DNA of 64,000 bases, from the NCBI RefSeq assembly GCF_029433335.1, contig NZ_JAQTHX010000002.1, positions 256,652-320,651 on the forward strand. The letters are read 5' to 3'. The stretch comes from Bifidobacterium sp. ESL0745 (lineage in GTDB: Bacteria > Actinomycetota > Actinomycetes > Actinomycetales > Bifidobacteriaceae). The number at the start of each line of letters is the position of its first letter. Position 1 is the first letter of the stretch. The notes under the pieces are model-generated. The model saw only the letters and a program-made list of their open reading frames with translations, ran no database searches and had not been told where the DNA came from. This document shows positions 9,340 through 19,900 of this stretch, piece after piece. The position numbers and the translations under genes are program-made.

Positions 9340-10296
9340 TTACTTCAGAGGCTTTGGCGCCCCCGTGCCGATCTTCGGCAAGACACCTTCTTTGCCGACC
9401 TGCGATTCGCTGATGCCCAGCGATTTCAGGATCGCCTGCTGCTGGGTGAGCCCCGACTGGGTGACCTCGGACATATTCATGAGCTTGCCGTTGATGGTGA
9501 CGGTCGGAGTGCTCATCTGCCCGGAATCGTTCTGCAGATCCTTGCGCTTGATGGTGTAATTGTAGGTGGCTTCGAGCCACTTGTTGTATGTGCCGCCGAA
9601 CGCCTTGTCGATGACGTCTTGGGGAACGCCAGCGGCAATCGCCTGTGCCTTGATCTGGGCGTTGCTGGTCGGTTTGTAATCAGGGCCTTCTCCGGGCTGG
9701 AAGTCCTTCTTGTAAAGATTGCTGACGAAATCGAGCAGGTGCTGGGTGCTCGGGTCGTGGCTGGAAACGTAAAGTACGGCCCCTGTGGCGCGGGTGGAAT
9801 ACTGGTCGGTCGAATCCGGATCAAGGAAGTTCATGAAGTGATAGACAAGGTTGATCTGGCCGGAGTCCACCAGCTTGTCAAGGTCAGTGTCGACCTGGCG
9901 ATGCAGCGAGCCGCAACCGGGGCAAAGGGGATCCATATAGAACTCGACGGTCGGCACTTTGGCGATTTTCTTACCGTAACCGTCTTTGGAAATCAGGATG
10001 CCGCCCTTGTCATCGGCGAACTCGGGCTTGACCTTCACGTTTTGCAATGCAGTATACGAGGCGTCGGCGGTAACCTTGTCGGCTTCCGCCTTTTTGTGGA
10101 TCGACCGCACGGCGACTATGGCAATGACGGCGACAAGTGCCACGATGACGGCGACGACGATGGCACCGATGATGGTCTGCTGCTTGCGTTCCTTGGCCGC
10201 GGCTTCTTCACGTGCCTTTTGCAGCGCCTCTTCCTCAGCCCTGCGTCTCGCCCGTGTCTGGCGTTTTTGCGCTTTCTTATTGCCCTGCTGTGCCAT
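9340..10296 (-). CDS. Membrane-anchored DsbA-like thioredoxin-fold protein (CPGC), copy 2
   Basis: A 318-residue paralogue of the preceding gene. The first 40 residues are an Arg/Lys/Glu/Ala-rich helix, then a TM segment (about 42-64), then the DsbA-like domain with VEFYMDPLCPGCGSLHRQ (C125, C128) and a second half ending MSTPTVTINGKLMNMSEV. Both copies share the segment ADDKGGILISKDGYGKK or a close variant just before the fold, showing common descent. The ATG at 10296 has AGAGGGG upstream, whereas the longer frame (to 10380) adds residues without family similarity. Likely an extracytoplasmic thiol oxidoreductase. Confidence 0.87.
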   Translation of the reverse strand: MAQQGNKKAQKRQTRARRRAEEEALQKAREEAAAKERKQQTIIGAIVVAVIVALVAVIAIVAVRSIHKKAEADKVTADASYTALQNVKVKPEFADDKGGILISKDGYGKKIAKVPTVEFYMDPLCPGCGSLHRQVDTDLDKLVDSGQINLVYHFMNFLDPDSTDQYSTRATGAVLYVSSHDPSTQHLLDFVSNLYKKDFQPGEGPDYKPTSNAQIKAQAIAAGVPQDVIDKAFGGTYNKWLEATYNYTIKRKDLQNDSGQMSTPTVTINGKLMNMSEVTQSGLTQQQAILKSLGISESQVGKEGVLPKIGTGAPKPLK

Positions 10297-10570
10297 GTGC
10301 CCCTCTTTGTATTGCAAAATGATGTCAATCGCCGGTTTCCCGACGTTATGGTGACCAAAGTAGCAAGTGTACTCAAGCAAACTTCATATTGAATACATTT
10401 TGCCCTTATGGGTGGATGAAATAGTCTTCTGGTGAACAGGTCTTGCGCTTTTGGAACATATGTCAAAATTCGCACACACCCAAACGAGGGTATTTAAACA
10501 GGGAATGGCGGAATTGCGGGGTTGCACTTTTTGAATGATCGGGTTTGGATATGTGCCTTCGCGCATAAGT

Positions 10571-13222
10571 TCATAGCTGTGGCGTGGGGAGGGGAATCCA
10601 ATTGATTTGATGATTGGAAAGCAACAATACCAGCGCCAGGATCGTGACAATCGCCCATATGGCCCACAGCGTCCAGCGACCGGTGTGATGCCGCTTCTTG
10701 GCATTGCCGCCGTCGAAGTCCCCTGCCTCGTCGGTATCGTCGGCTTCGTCCGCTGAACCAAGATATTCGTTTCCCCCTTGGCCGCCTTGACCGAGCAGGG
10801 AAGTCTTTCGTTGTGGCGTATGGGATTCAGCAGGGTAATGGGCTCCTCTTAGGCGGCCGGCACCGATGCGCAGCACCTTTGTTTTGGGGCCGAAAACGGT
10901 GAGTAGCCAGGCGACGACCATGAATATCGCCAGCGACAGGCTCGAATACGAAAGCGAAAAGTCGGCGGGTAGGGGCAAAGGCATATGCCATGAGCCAATC
11001 GCCAACGTGACCATGTGCGTAGGAAATCCTGAGACGAGATTGACCACCACCGGCCCCACGCCGGCGATGACGAAGAGCAGTAATGCGCGCGGGATGGTGA
11101 AAAGCAACGCTTCAACCAAGTGCCAAGGCAGGCTTACCGCGCGCAGGGCCACGTCGCCGCCTTTGCGGATACCGTTATGGCGAGCCTCGCGATCGAGTTG
11201 TGCTTCTTCGCTGTATCCGAGCGTCAGGAAGAACCAAATCAGGACGATCGCGCAGCATATCGAAACCACGGGTATGGTCGCTGAAAGCAGCGCAAGTGGA
11301 ATCGTCAGAAGGCACAGCGGCAGTATGGAACGTGACAGAAGTTTGCCACGTCTTGCGTTCGCTGGGCTTTCGAGATTTGCGAAGTTCTCCGCCGGTTCTG
11401 ACGCTTGGAGTGTGGATTGTGGCAGGGACTCTGCCTGCGCGCTCGACTGACCATATATATAAGGAGCGTTTGCGTCGTAAGGTGTGGGCTGGGCCTGTTG
11501 CCGGGATAAACCGGGTTGCTGCATCTGCGTGGTCGGGGCGAGGGCAAGCGGCATGGTGCCATCTTCCGCGGCCTGTGTGGCTGATAAGGCCGAGGCGGGC
11601 AGCGGTGAAGTCGGATCGAGGTTTTGTGCTGGGGCGGTGTCGAGCGGCAATGTGGCCGTCGCGCCGCCGTCGTCTCTGCTGTTTTGCGTCACTGCGGAAG
11701 TCGCAGTCAGGTCTTGGAGCGAAGGGGCTGGTAGAGTTTCGGTCGCTTCTTCACTCGAAGCAGCGGTACCTCGGATCGCTGGCTTTGTTGATGGTTGGTT
11801 ATGGCCACATAGGCCGTTTGACGTTCCGGCTTGCGCGCTTGCGGCAGAGGCAACCGGCATCGCTCGCGTCGAACCACGGATTTGGCGGGGTTGTCGCGCC
11901 GCCGGTTCTGCGTCGGCCTGACTGTCCGGCGCGGCAAACGTAGGAATGTCATCGGTCCATGAAGCTCGCGGATTGCTGGGAATATCTGTATTGGTCGCGG
12001 AAGAAGAACTTTGGAATTGCGACTGCCGGTTACGCGGAAGGATTTGGCCAAAAGGGGGCATCGCCGCCTGAGTGCTGTTGTCGATGCCGTTGTGGTTGTT
12101 TCTATTTGCTTTGTTGGCGCTGTTGCCGCCGTAGCTGTTGTTGTCGCTACCGCTATCGCCGTTGCCATAGCTATTGCCCAATCCGCTGTTGAGCCCGGTC
12201 GCACCATTATTGATGATTCCGATAGTGCCGCTTCCGTCGTCATCCAGCTCGCCGTTTTCGAATGGATTCAGCGCATCGAGCGTGATGGCTTTCAGCAATT
12301 CATCCGGGCTGCAACGTTTCGCCGGGTCGGGGTCCAACGCACGGCTTAGGGCCTCTCGTGTATTTGATGGAAGACCGGAAAGATTGGCGTTGCCGCTTGC
12401 CTCGCGCTCGAGCACAGCCATCATCGGCTTGCTGCCGAAGACGGGCCGGCCAGTGGCGGCGAAGGCGATGACGCTGGCGAGCGACCACCAGTCGGTGGCC
12501 TCGTTGCTTTCCGCGCCATCGATGATTTCCGGGGCGATGAAGCCGGGTGTGCCCATCACCAGGCCGGTGCGCGTGACGTGGCTTTCGCCGGCGGTCATGG
12601 CGATGCCGAAATCTACCAGAACCGGACCGGAGGCCGAAACCATGACGTTCGTCGGCTTGATGTCGCGGTGAATGATGCCTTGGGCGTGCACCGCTCGCAC
12701 GGCATCGATGAGTTTGGCGGCCAGACGTTGCAAATCGTCGCCGACGTACCGACCGTTCGCCGCCACATCGTCGCGCAGGTTCTTGCCCTCGATCAGTTCC
12801 GTGACGATGAAGGCGAGGGAGTCGTCAAGCTCCATGTCGACGATGGCGCAGACGCCTGGATGGTGGATTTTGCGCATGGCCACCGCCTCGCGCCGCATGC
12901 GCTCGCGGGCCGTGACGTGCGGATCGTGGCTGTGGTGATGGTGTTGTGCTGCCGGGTTGCTGGATTCTTCGCCGGAATTGTTGGCATAAGGATTATTTGT
13001 ATTATTGTAATTGCCGTTTTCGTCGCCGGTGTTGTAATTTTCCCCGCCGGTTTCGCTATCGTCTTTGAGCGAATCCCGCAAAATCTTCATGGCGTAGACT
13101 TGCCCGCCGTCGTCGCGTACCCGCCAGACCGAGCCCATCGCGCCGCCGCCCAGCCGAGAGATCAGCGTGTATCCGCCGACAATTTCCCCAGGCTCCAGGT
13201 CCAACGCGTTCAAGTCGCTCAT
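10571..13222 (-). CDS. Ser/Thr protein kinase with C-terminal multi-TM region
   Basis: An 883-residue PknB-type kinase. The kinase domain occupies about 12-320: glycine loop LGGGAMGSV, ATP Lys in YAMKIL (K46), catalytic HRDIKPTNVM (about 183), DFG in LVDFGIAM (about 204), and GTPGFIAPE in the activation segment. The N-lobe carries an Asn/Gly/Asp-rich insertion (about 52-100). A long disordered Ser/Ala/Pro/Gln/Asn-rich linker (about 325-625) leads to about four hydrophobic helices (about 635-870), placing the kinase on the cytoplasmic membrane face. There are no PASTA repeats, unlike PknB. There is no ribosome site; TAGTAT ends 7 bases before the ATG, so the mRNA may be leaderless. Substrates are unknown. 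Confidence 0.9.
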   Translation of the reverse strand: MSDLNALDLEPGEIVGGYTLISRLGGGAMGSVWRVRDDGGQVYAMKILRDSLKDDSETGGENYNTGDENGNYNNTNNPYANNSGEESSNPAAQHHHHSHDPHVTARERMRREAVAMRKIHHPGVCAIVDMELDDSLAFIVTELIEGKNLRDDVAANGRYVGDDLQRLAAKLIDAVRAVHAQGIIHRDIKPTNVMVSASGPVLVDFGIAMTAGESHVTRTGLVMGTPGFIAPEIIDGAESNEATDWWSLASVIAFAATGRPVFGSKPMMAVLEREASGNANLSGLPSNTREALSRALDPDPAKRCSPDELLKAITLDALNPFENGELDDDGSGTIGIINNGATGLNSGLGNSYGNGDSGSDNNSYGGNSANKANRNNHNGIDNSTQAAMPPFGQILPRNRQSQFQSSSSATNTDIPSNPRASWTDDIPTFAAPDSQADAEPAARQPRQIRGSTRAMPVASAASAQAGTSNGLCGHNQPSTKPAIRGTAASSEEATETLPAPSLQDLTATSAVTQNSRDDGGATATLPLDTAPAQNLDPTSPLPASALSATQAAEDGTMPLALAPTTQMQQPGLSRQQAQPTPYDANAPYIYGQSSAQAESLPQSTLQASEPAENFANLESPANARRGKLLSRSILPLCLLTIPLALLSATIPVVSICCAIVLIWFFLTLGYSEEAQLDREARHNGIRKGGDVALRAVSLPWHLVEALLFTIPRALLLFVIAGVGPVVVNLVSGFPTHMVTLAIGSWHMPLPLPADFSLSYSSLSLAIFMVVAWLLTVFGPKTKVLRIGAGRLRGAHYPAESHTPQRKTSLLGQGGQGGNEYLGSADEADDTDEAGDFDGGNAKKRHHTGRWTLWAIWAIVTILALVLLLSNHQINWIPLPTPQL

Positions 13223-13684
13223 GTTTCTAATACTACTTGGGTGGAGGGAGTGCGTAACCTAATGGTGTTGCCGTTACAATATTCGCGAAAGCCGTTTTAT
13301 TGATAGTAATAAATTATCCTATTTAAAGAATACAAAGTCCTGTTCAAAAAAATAAGTGACCTTTTTAAACATTAAGGAGATTGTGCCGTAACTGCTTAAT
13401 TATTTCTAGAACTTGGAATCTTTTTGGGCATACTGAATCTAAATTGGGACATGCACTTTTAAAAAATAGTCAATACTATAATTCTCGGCAAAATGTGCGT
13501 AAAAAATGACAGGCTAAGTGGAACTGTGGAAAGTTCACAGGTTCCTCGGCACAATGAAAGTGAACATGAGCCAGTGATTTGGCAGTTCTTCGCTTCGGAA
13601 GAATCGGCAGATTATATGACATTTCGGCAAAGTTGTCGATTGCCTAGATCTCATGTACGAGGAAACAAAGGAGAGGACTGAAAC
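13223..13684. other. AT-rich divergent promoter region between kinase and GH3
   Basis: The stretch 13290-13490 is markedly AT-rich. TATAAT at 13477-13482 could be a -10 box for the rightward GH3 gene. A 62-codon frame starts at 13493, almost at the predicted start of that transcript, and ends 3 bp before the GH3 start codon; it has no recognisable family, so I do not call it a gene. The GH3 ribosome site AAAGGAGAGG lies at its end. Confidence 0.45.
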
Positions 13685-16600
13685 ATGCTGAAGATTCAGA
13701 TGTCTGATGTTATCGCAGTCTTGCACTCGTTAATACCATATCTGGTAGTCATCGGTGTGCTGCTTGTTGCTGCGATCATCATCAGTTTTGCGGTCAATAA
13801 AAAGACCGTGCAGAATGTGGGGACGCGGAAACTGGTACACAGCGAGTCGTGGCTTGTTGTGTTGATCGGTATCGTCGTTTCGGTTTCGATGATGCTGGTC
13901 GGGCCAATGCAGACATTGCTCAACAATACTTCTGCCAAGAAATATGAGTTGACGTCTGCCACTGTCACAAAAGCCAATAAACTGGCTGAAACCGTAGAGC
14001 AGGAAGCTGTTACACTCCTGCAGAACAACGATTCCAACCTGCCGATGTCAAATAAGAACGTCAATGTATTCGGTTGGTCGTCGACCAATCCGATCTATGG
14101 AGGTTCGGGCTCAGGTTCAATGTCCAAGCAGTATCCGAAGGTCTCCATGCTTGAGGGTATGCAAAAGGCTGGATTGAAGACCAATTCCGAACTTTCCAAG
14201 CTGTATACGAGCTATGGCACGAAGCGGCCTGAAGTCGGTATGTTCCATTCCGATTGGTCTTTGCCTGAGGTGCCTGTTGCCCAATATCCCAGCGGAGTCA
14301 TTGACAACGCAAAGAAATTCTCCGATCAGGCCGTTGTAGTCATCGCCCGAACCGGTGGTGAGGGTTCTGATCTGCCGACCGACATGTCGGCGAAGACCGC
14401 CAGCCATAAGGATAATTCCAAGGATTACAAGGATTTCCAGTCTGGTCAGCATTTCCTGCAACTCAGCAAGACCGAAAAAGATCTGCTGGGAATGGTTACC
14501 AAGAACTTCTCAAAGGTCACTTTCGTCTATAACGGTGCCAACGCGCTACAGTTTGATTTTCTGAAGGAATACCCGCAAATCAAGTCGGTTGTGTGGTGCC
14601 CTCCTGCCGGTCAGACCGGTTTCACAGCTCTTGGTGATGTTCTCGCCGGTAAGACCAATCCTTCCGGAAAGACCCCGGATACGTTTGTCAAGGATCTGAA
14701 GAAGACTCCGTACTTCAACAACTTTGGTGACTTCACCTACAATAACGTACCTGAATTCCAGAGGACCAGCTCGCTGTTCAAGCAGACGCTGACCCCGAGT
14801 TTTGTCAACTATGTGGAAGGCATTTACGTCGGTTATCGCTTCTATGAGACCGCTTCCAAAGAAGGCCTTATCAATTACGACGACGTGGTGCAGTATCCGT
14901 TCGGCTATGGCCTGAGCTACACCAAGTTCGAGCAGAAGATGGGCAAAGTCTCCCATAGCGATGGCAAGATCTCGTTCGACGTCACGGTGAAGAACACTGG
15001 CAACAAGGCCGGTAAGGACGCCGTCGAAGTCTATTACGATCCTCCGTACACCGAAGGTGGCATCGAGAAGGCCTCAACGAATCTGGCTGCATTCGCGAAG
15101 ACGAAAGATATCAAGCCGGGTGCCTCGCAAACTGTCAAGATTTCCTTCAAGGATTCCGATATGGCTTCCTACGATCAGAAGAAGGCCAAGTCTTATGTGT
15201 TGGAGAAGGGCGACTACGGCATTTCTCTGCAGTCCGATTCCCATCACGTCGTTGATTCTCAAACGGTGAACATTCCTTCAACCATTACGTATAATACGAA
15301 GTCGAATACGCATAGCGGTGACAAGGTTGCTGCGACCAATCAGTTCGATGACGCGGCCAGCGATGTCAACTATCTTTCGCGTGCCGGCCACTTTGCGAAC
15401 TATGCCCAGGCGACCGCTCGTCCTGCGTCATTGGCGATGAGCGACAAGAACAAGGCCAAGTTCGTCAACAATGGCAATTACAAGGTCGCGGATCACAACA
15501 AGTCCAGCGACAAGATGCCTACCACCGGCGCGAAGAACAACATTCGTCTGGCTGCTCTGCGTGGTAAGTCCTACGACGATCCTCAATGGGACAAGCTGCT
15601 TGACCAGCTGACGTTTGGCGATATGGACAACCTCATCGCTATGGCTGGCTACAACACCCCTGCGATTAAGTCGATCGGCAAGGTCCAAATGACCGATGCC
15701 GATGGTCCTGCCGCTTTGAACAACAACTTCACCAAGACCGGATCGATCGGTTTCCCGACGGCCACTTCTATGGCGTGCACATGGAATCGCGATCTGGCTC
15801 GCCAGTATGGTGATATATTCGGTGAAATGGCTCGTGAGATGCATATCTCCGGTTGGTATGGGCCTTCCATGAATATTCATCGTTCCGCGTTCGGCGGCCG
15901 TGACTTCGAGTACTTCTCGGAAGATCCGCTTATTTCGGGTGTCTTGGCTTCTACGGAAATCAAGGCTGCGAAGCAGCATGGTGTCTATTCCTTCATGAAG
16001 CATTTTGCCATGAACGAGCAGGAGACCAACCGTCTGAACATGCTTTGCGAATGGGCCAATGAGCAGTCGATCCGTGAGATCTACCTCAAGGTGTTTGAAA
16101 TGAGCGTAAAGGACGGTGGAGCGAGCGGTGCCATGTCGGCATTCGATTACATCGGCCCGACCTATTGCGGCGCGAATTCGGCATTGCTGAATAAGGTGTT
16201 GCGCGATGAATGGGGCTTCCACGGCTTTGTCATCACGGATTATTACGGCAGCTCCGAGATCTTCCAGGAAGGCAACCGCGAGATCCGTAATGGTAATGAC
16301 GCAATGCTTGCGACCATGAATGTCAATAACCACATCTCCGACAAGTCCGCGACTTCGGTCATCGCGATGCGTCAGGCTACCAAGAACATCCTCTACACCA
16401 CGGTTAACAGCTGGGTATATGAGAAGGGCGAGCCGAAGGATCCGGTTCCTGCATGGCGTGTGGCCATGTATGTGGTCTGGGCCGTGACGGCTGTCTTGGT
16501 TATCGGCCTCGAGGTTCTTACCATCATGCGGTACATGCGTCGTCGTAAAAGCGGGGAGGCCACTGTCTCCGTTGACGCAAGTGACGATCATAAGGAATAG
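13685..16600 (+). CDS. Membrane-anchored GH3 glycosidase with swapped domain order
   Basis: A 971-residue beta-glucosidase-family protein. Two TM segments (about 12-37 and 54-75) precede GH3 C-domain-like sequence (VTLLQNNDSNLPM, VNVFGWSSTNP), an FnIII-like domain announced by YPFGYGLSYTKF (about 405), then the GH3 N-terminal catalytic barrel: MTDADGPAAL, NIHRSAFGGRDFEYFSEDP, FMKHFAMNEQETNR and VITDYYGS, whose Asp (about 851) is the expected nucleophile. A final TM (about 925-947) with an RRRK stop-transfer ends the protein. In most GH3 enzymes the barrel comes first; the reversed order is known in some family members. Anchors at both ends imply a membrane-tethered outer-face enzyme. The first gene of a glycan cluster. 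Confidence 0.88.
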   Translation: MLKIQMSDVIAVLHSLIPYLVVIGVLLVAAIIISFAVNKKTVQNVGTRKLVHSESWLVVLIGIVVSVSMMLVGPMQTLLNNTSAKKYELTSATVTKANKLAETVEQEAVTLLQNNDSNLPMSNKNVNVFGWSSTNPIYGGSGSGSMSKQYPKVSMLEGMQKAGLKTNSELSKLYTSYGTKRPEVGMFHSDWSLPEVPVAQYPSGVIDNAKKFSDQAVVVIARTGGEGSDLPTDMSAKTASHKDNSKDYKDFQSGQHFLQLSKTEKDLLGMVTKNFSKVTFVYNGANALQFDFLKEYPQIKSVVWCPPAGQTGFTALGDVLAGKTNPSGKTPDTFVKDLKKTPYFNNFGDFTYNNVPEFQRTSSLFKQTLTPSFVNYVEGIYVGYRFYETASKEGLINYDDVVQYPFGYGLSYTKFEQKMGKVSHSDGKISFDVTVKNTGNKAGKDAVEVYYDPPYTEGGIEKASTNLAAFAKTKDIKPGASQTVKISFKDSDMASYDQKKAKSYVLEKGDYGISLQSDSHHVVDSQTVNIPSTITYNTKSNTHSGDKVAATNQFDDAASDVNYLSRAGHFANYAQATARPASLAMSDKNKAKFVNNGNYKVADHNKSSDKMPTTGAKNNIRLAALRGKSYDDPQWDKLLDQLTFGDMDNLIAMAGYNTPAIKSIGKVQMTDADGPAALNNNFTKTGSIGFPTATSMACTWNRDLARQYGDIFGEMAREMHISGWYGPSMNIHRSAFGGRDFEYFSEDPLISGVLASTEIKAAKQHGVYSFMKHFAMNEQETNRLNMLCEWANEQSIREIYLKVFEMSVKDGGASGAMSAFDYIGPTYCGANSALLNKVLRDEWGFHGFVITDYYGSSEIFQEGNREIRNGNDAMLATMNVNNHISDKSATSVIAMRQATKNILYTTVNSWVYEKGEPKDPVPAWRVAMYVVWAVTAVLVIGLEVLTIMRYMRRRKSGEATVSVDASDDHKE

Positions 16601-16654
16601 AGGTGAGATATAAGGCCAGAGAGGTTTATTGCTGACCTTAGTGAAATTTGGTGA

Positions 16655-16694
16655 TTGCTGGTGACGGGCTGGGATTTTCACCCGTCGCCAGCAA
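16655..16694 (+). terminator. Strong hairpin downstream of the membrane GH3 gene
   Basis: TTGCTGGTGACGGG (16655-16668) pairs with CCCGTCGCCAGCAA (16681-16694), 13 of 14 positions complementary. It has no T-run, so it may stabilise mRNA or terminate inefficiently. The 318-bp gap around it holds a second imperfect dyad, near 16780-16810, and no gene. Confidence 0.6.
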
Positions 16695-16918
16695 CATCTC
16701 AAATGTTTGAGTTGTGAATTCCTAAAACGTGATGGCAAATTCAATATCCTGATTATTGATTTGATTTGTTGTTACAGGTGTCTGCGGCAACCGTGCAAGT
16801 TACCGCAGCGTCACTATCGAAAGTGTGCCGACAGATTCGATTCTTCCTTGGTGTTTATGCCGGGTTGCAGGGTCTGTCGGTTTTTTAGAAACAAAAATAG
16901 ACAGAAAGAAGTTACGAT

Positions 16919-19900
16919 ATGCATAATGTAGTGCATCGTAAGCCACGGAAATCTGGCAGGGTGCCGAAAAGCGTGACAGCGGCTGTTGCGGCTGTTGCGA
17001 TGTTCGTGCCTGCTTTTGGTTTGGGGGGATCGGCTACTGCGGCGCCTTCTGACAATACGTTTGTATTGCCCAACGGCATGATAAGCAAAGCGGATTTCAA
17101 TAATCCTCCGGCAAATGCCCGTCCGGGCACACGTTGGTGGTTCGGTTCGGAGTTCTCTTTCCTGCATGACAAGCATGGCAATCTGAGCGAGGACCAGACT
17201 CGTCAGCAGCTTGACGCCATTGCCAAGGCCGGTTTCGGCCGTGTCGAAATTGCGTATGGCGATCAGTATTGGGCAACTGAAACGCAGCGCAAGAATTTTG
17301 AAGCCGCGCTTGAGGAAGGCCAAAAGCTTGGAATCCAAGTGGACACTACGCTCGGTGCCGGATGGCCGTTAAGCACGCCGAATACGTCCAAGGGTACCAA
17401 TCTTGATTTGCAGGAGCTGCAATATGGGCGTACGGATGTGGCCGCTGGTGCGACGTTTAACGCTGCGGTGCCGAAGCCTTATGACGACCCGACCAACACC
17501 CGTGGTGGCAAGCTGGTCGCCGTCACGGCGGCCAAGGTAGTCAAGCCAGGGCCTGCGGTCACGACGGTGAACACCCCTCCAACCACCAGTACTGTTCTTG
17601 ATCCGGATTCGCTGATCGACCTGACTTCACAGGCATCTGCAGGCTCCATTGACTGGACTGCCCCGACTGACGGCAACTGGATTCTGTTCGGGTTCTGGCA
17701 ACGGAGTTCGAAGAAGAAGGCCCATGATCACTTCAACCATGAGGCGATTGAAAAGGCCATCGACTATGTCGAGAAGGAACAGTTCTCGCCGAAGGCCAAG
17801 GCTGATTTTGCGAAGGTCGGCTACTCGGCCTTTGAAGATTCGCTTGAAATCGACGCCGAAGGCCTGTTCTGGGATGACGCCATGGCTCAACAGTTCAAGA
17901 CCCGTCGTGGTTATGACATTACCAAGTATCTGCCATTGATGTATCAACAGGGTATGAACCATTACTGGGTTCCCGACACGCGTCCGACTGCTGATTTCGA
18001 TCTTTCGAACGGCAACGGCGAGCGTCTGCGTAACGATTACTATGAGCTGATTTCCGACCTCTATATCGATGAGCACCTCACCCCTATGTCTAATCTGGCT
18101 AAGCAGCTTGGAGTGAAGTATCGTGCGCAGCCTGCGTTCGGTATGGATCTCAATACCATTCGTTCGGCACGTAGTGTGGCCGAGCACGGTGGCCTGGCTG
18201 ACGATGAGTCCTTCAACGCCGGCGATGTGGTGCCTTATGATCTCGAATCGACGCCTGATACTTGGCGGTTTGCACTTGATCACCATCGTTTCGTCGCCAG
18301 TGGTTCGCATCAGGGCGGCAGCAACGAGATCTCCGACGAACTTGGAGCCCAGCCTGGTACGTATGTGCGTACCCTGGCCGACTACAAGGGCATCATGGAC
18401 AAGGAATGGGCCGCTGGTACCACTCGTCCGATTCTGCACGGCACAAGCTATCAGACTGATTCGGCTAAGTGGCCTGGTGACGCTGCGTTTGGGTCGCTTG
18501 TGGGCGAATCTTGGAATTCCAAGACGTTCCCACAGTGGAATTCCTTCAAGCCGCTCAATGATTATTGGGGCCGTGGAACGATGGTTCTGCAAACAGGAAA
18601 GCCGCAGGTTGATGTCGCGGTGTATGAGCCTGATGCATTCCTGCCGTCAGCGGCAACGCCTGCTCGTCCGGCGAAGATGAAGTCCTACTATGACGCACAG
18701 TCCATGGAAGATCAAGGCTTCACCATTGAATACGTCGATCCGGACGGCATTCGCGATAATGCTGCCGGAAAGGGCACCGCTACACTCTATCCGAATGGCC
18801 CTTCCTACAAGACCTTGGTGATTGATCAGCGTTCGATGCCGGCCGATGTGGCTGAGTCCATTCTTGCACATGCTAAGGCTGGTTTAGGCGTCGTTTTCGT
18901 AGGCTCCACGCCTGCTGCTGGCATTTCCTATGCCAATGCCTCTTCTGATGACGCAAGGGTCAAGGCTGCGGTTGCTTCCATGCTTGCCCTGCCGAATGTG
19001 ACGCAGGTACCGAACCAGGCTTCCACGATCAATGGCTTGAGAGCTATTGGCGCACAGCCTGCTGCACAATGGTCCACTCCGAGCCGCGTGTATACGCAAC
19101 GTCGAAGCACTGATGCAGCCGACTACTACTATCTCTACAATGCGTCTGGTTCCCCGGTTTCATTCGATGCCGGATTCGTCGGCAACGGCTCTCCATATAC
19201 CTACAATTTGTGGGATGGCAACATTGCTCCTATGGCCAGCTATCATACGCAAAGTGGCCGTACTGAAGTGCCTGTGAAATTGTCTGGCCGTGAGACTGCA
19301 GTCATCGCCGTGGCCAAGCACGCGGCGCCAACCCGCCATGTCACGCAGAGCAACGCCGATCGCGTCGAAGCTCAGAGCGACGGTTCACTCCAATTCGAGC
19401 GTGATGTCCAGCCTCAGTCTCCGACTGGGCCTGTTACGGCCCTGTCGTATACCTTGAGCGACGGCAGCCAAGGTTCACAACCTGATGCCAAGCTCCCCGC
19501 TTCGCGTTCGTTGACCGATTGGAACCTCAAGGTGGAACGTTGGGGGTCAGATGGCAAGAAGCAGGTATTCGACGGTAAGGCTCCGTTGGGTGACTGGCGT
19601 AAGATCTCCGGTTTGCAGACGGTTTCCGGTGTGGGCACCTATCATACGACCTTTAACTTGGGCGACGATTGGATAGCTTCTGATCGTGGTGTTCGGCTGA
19701 ATCTGGGAGAAGTCGACAATGCTGCCATCTCGGTGTCTGTCAATGGTAAGCAAGTGGCTCCTGACTCTGTGGCAGGGCGCATTTGGGATGTCACCAAGCT
19801 GTTGACGAAGGGCGATAATTCCATCGATGTCACTGTGGCGACGACGTTGCGTAATCAGGTGACCGCAGAGCAGCATAATGGAGATACGCAGGCATACGGA

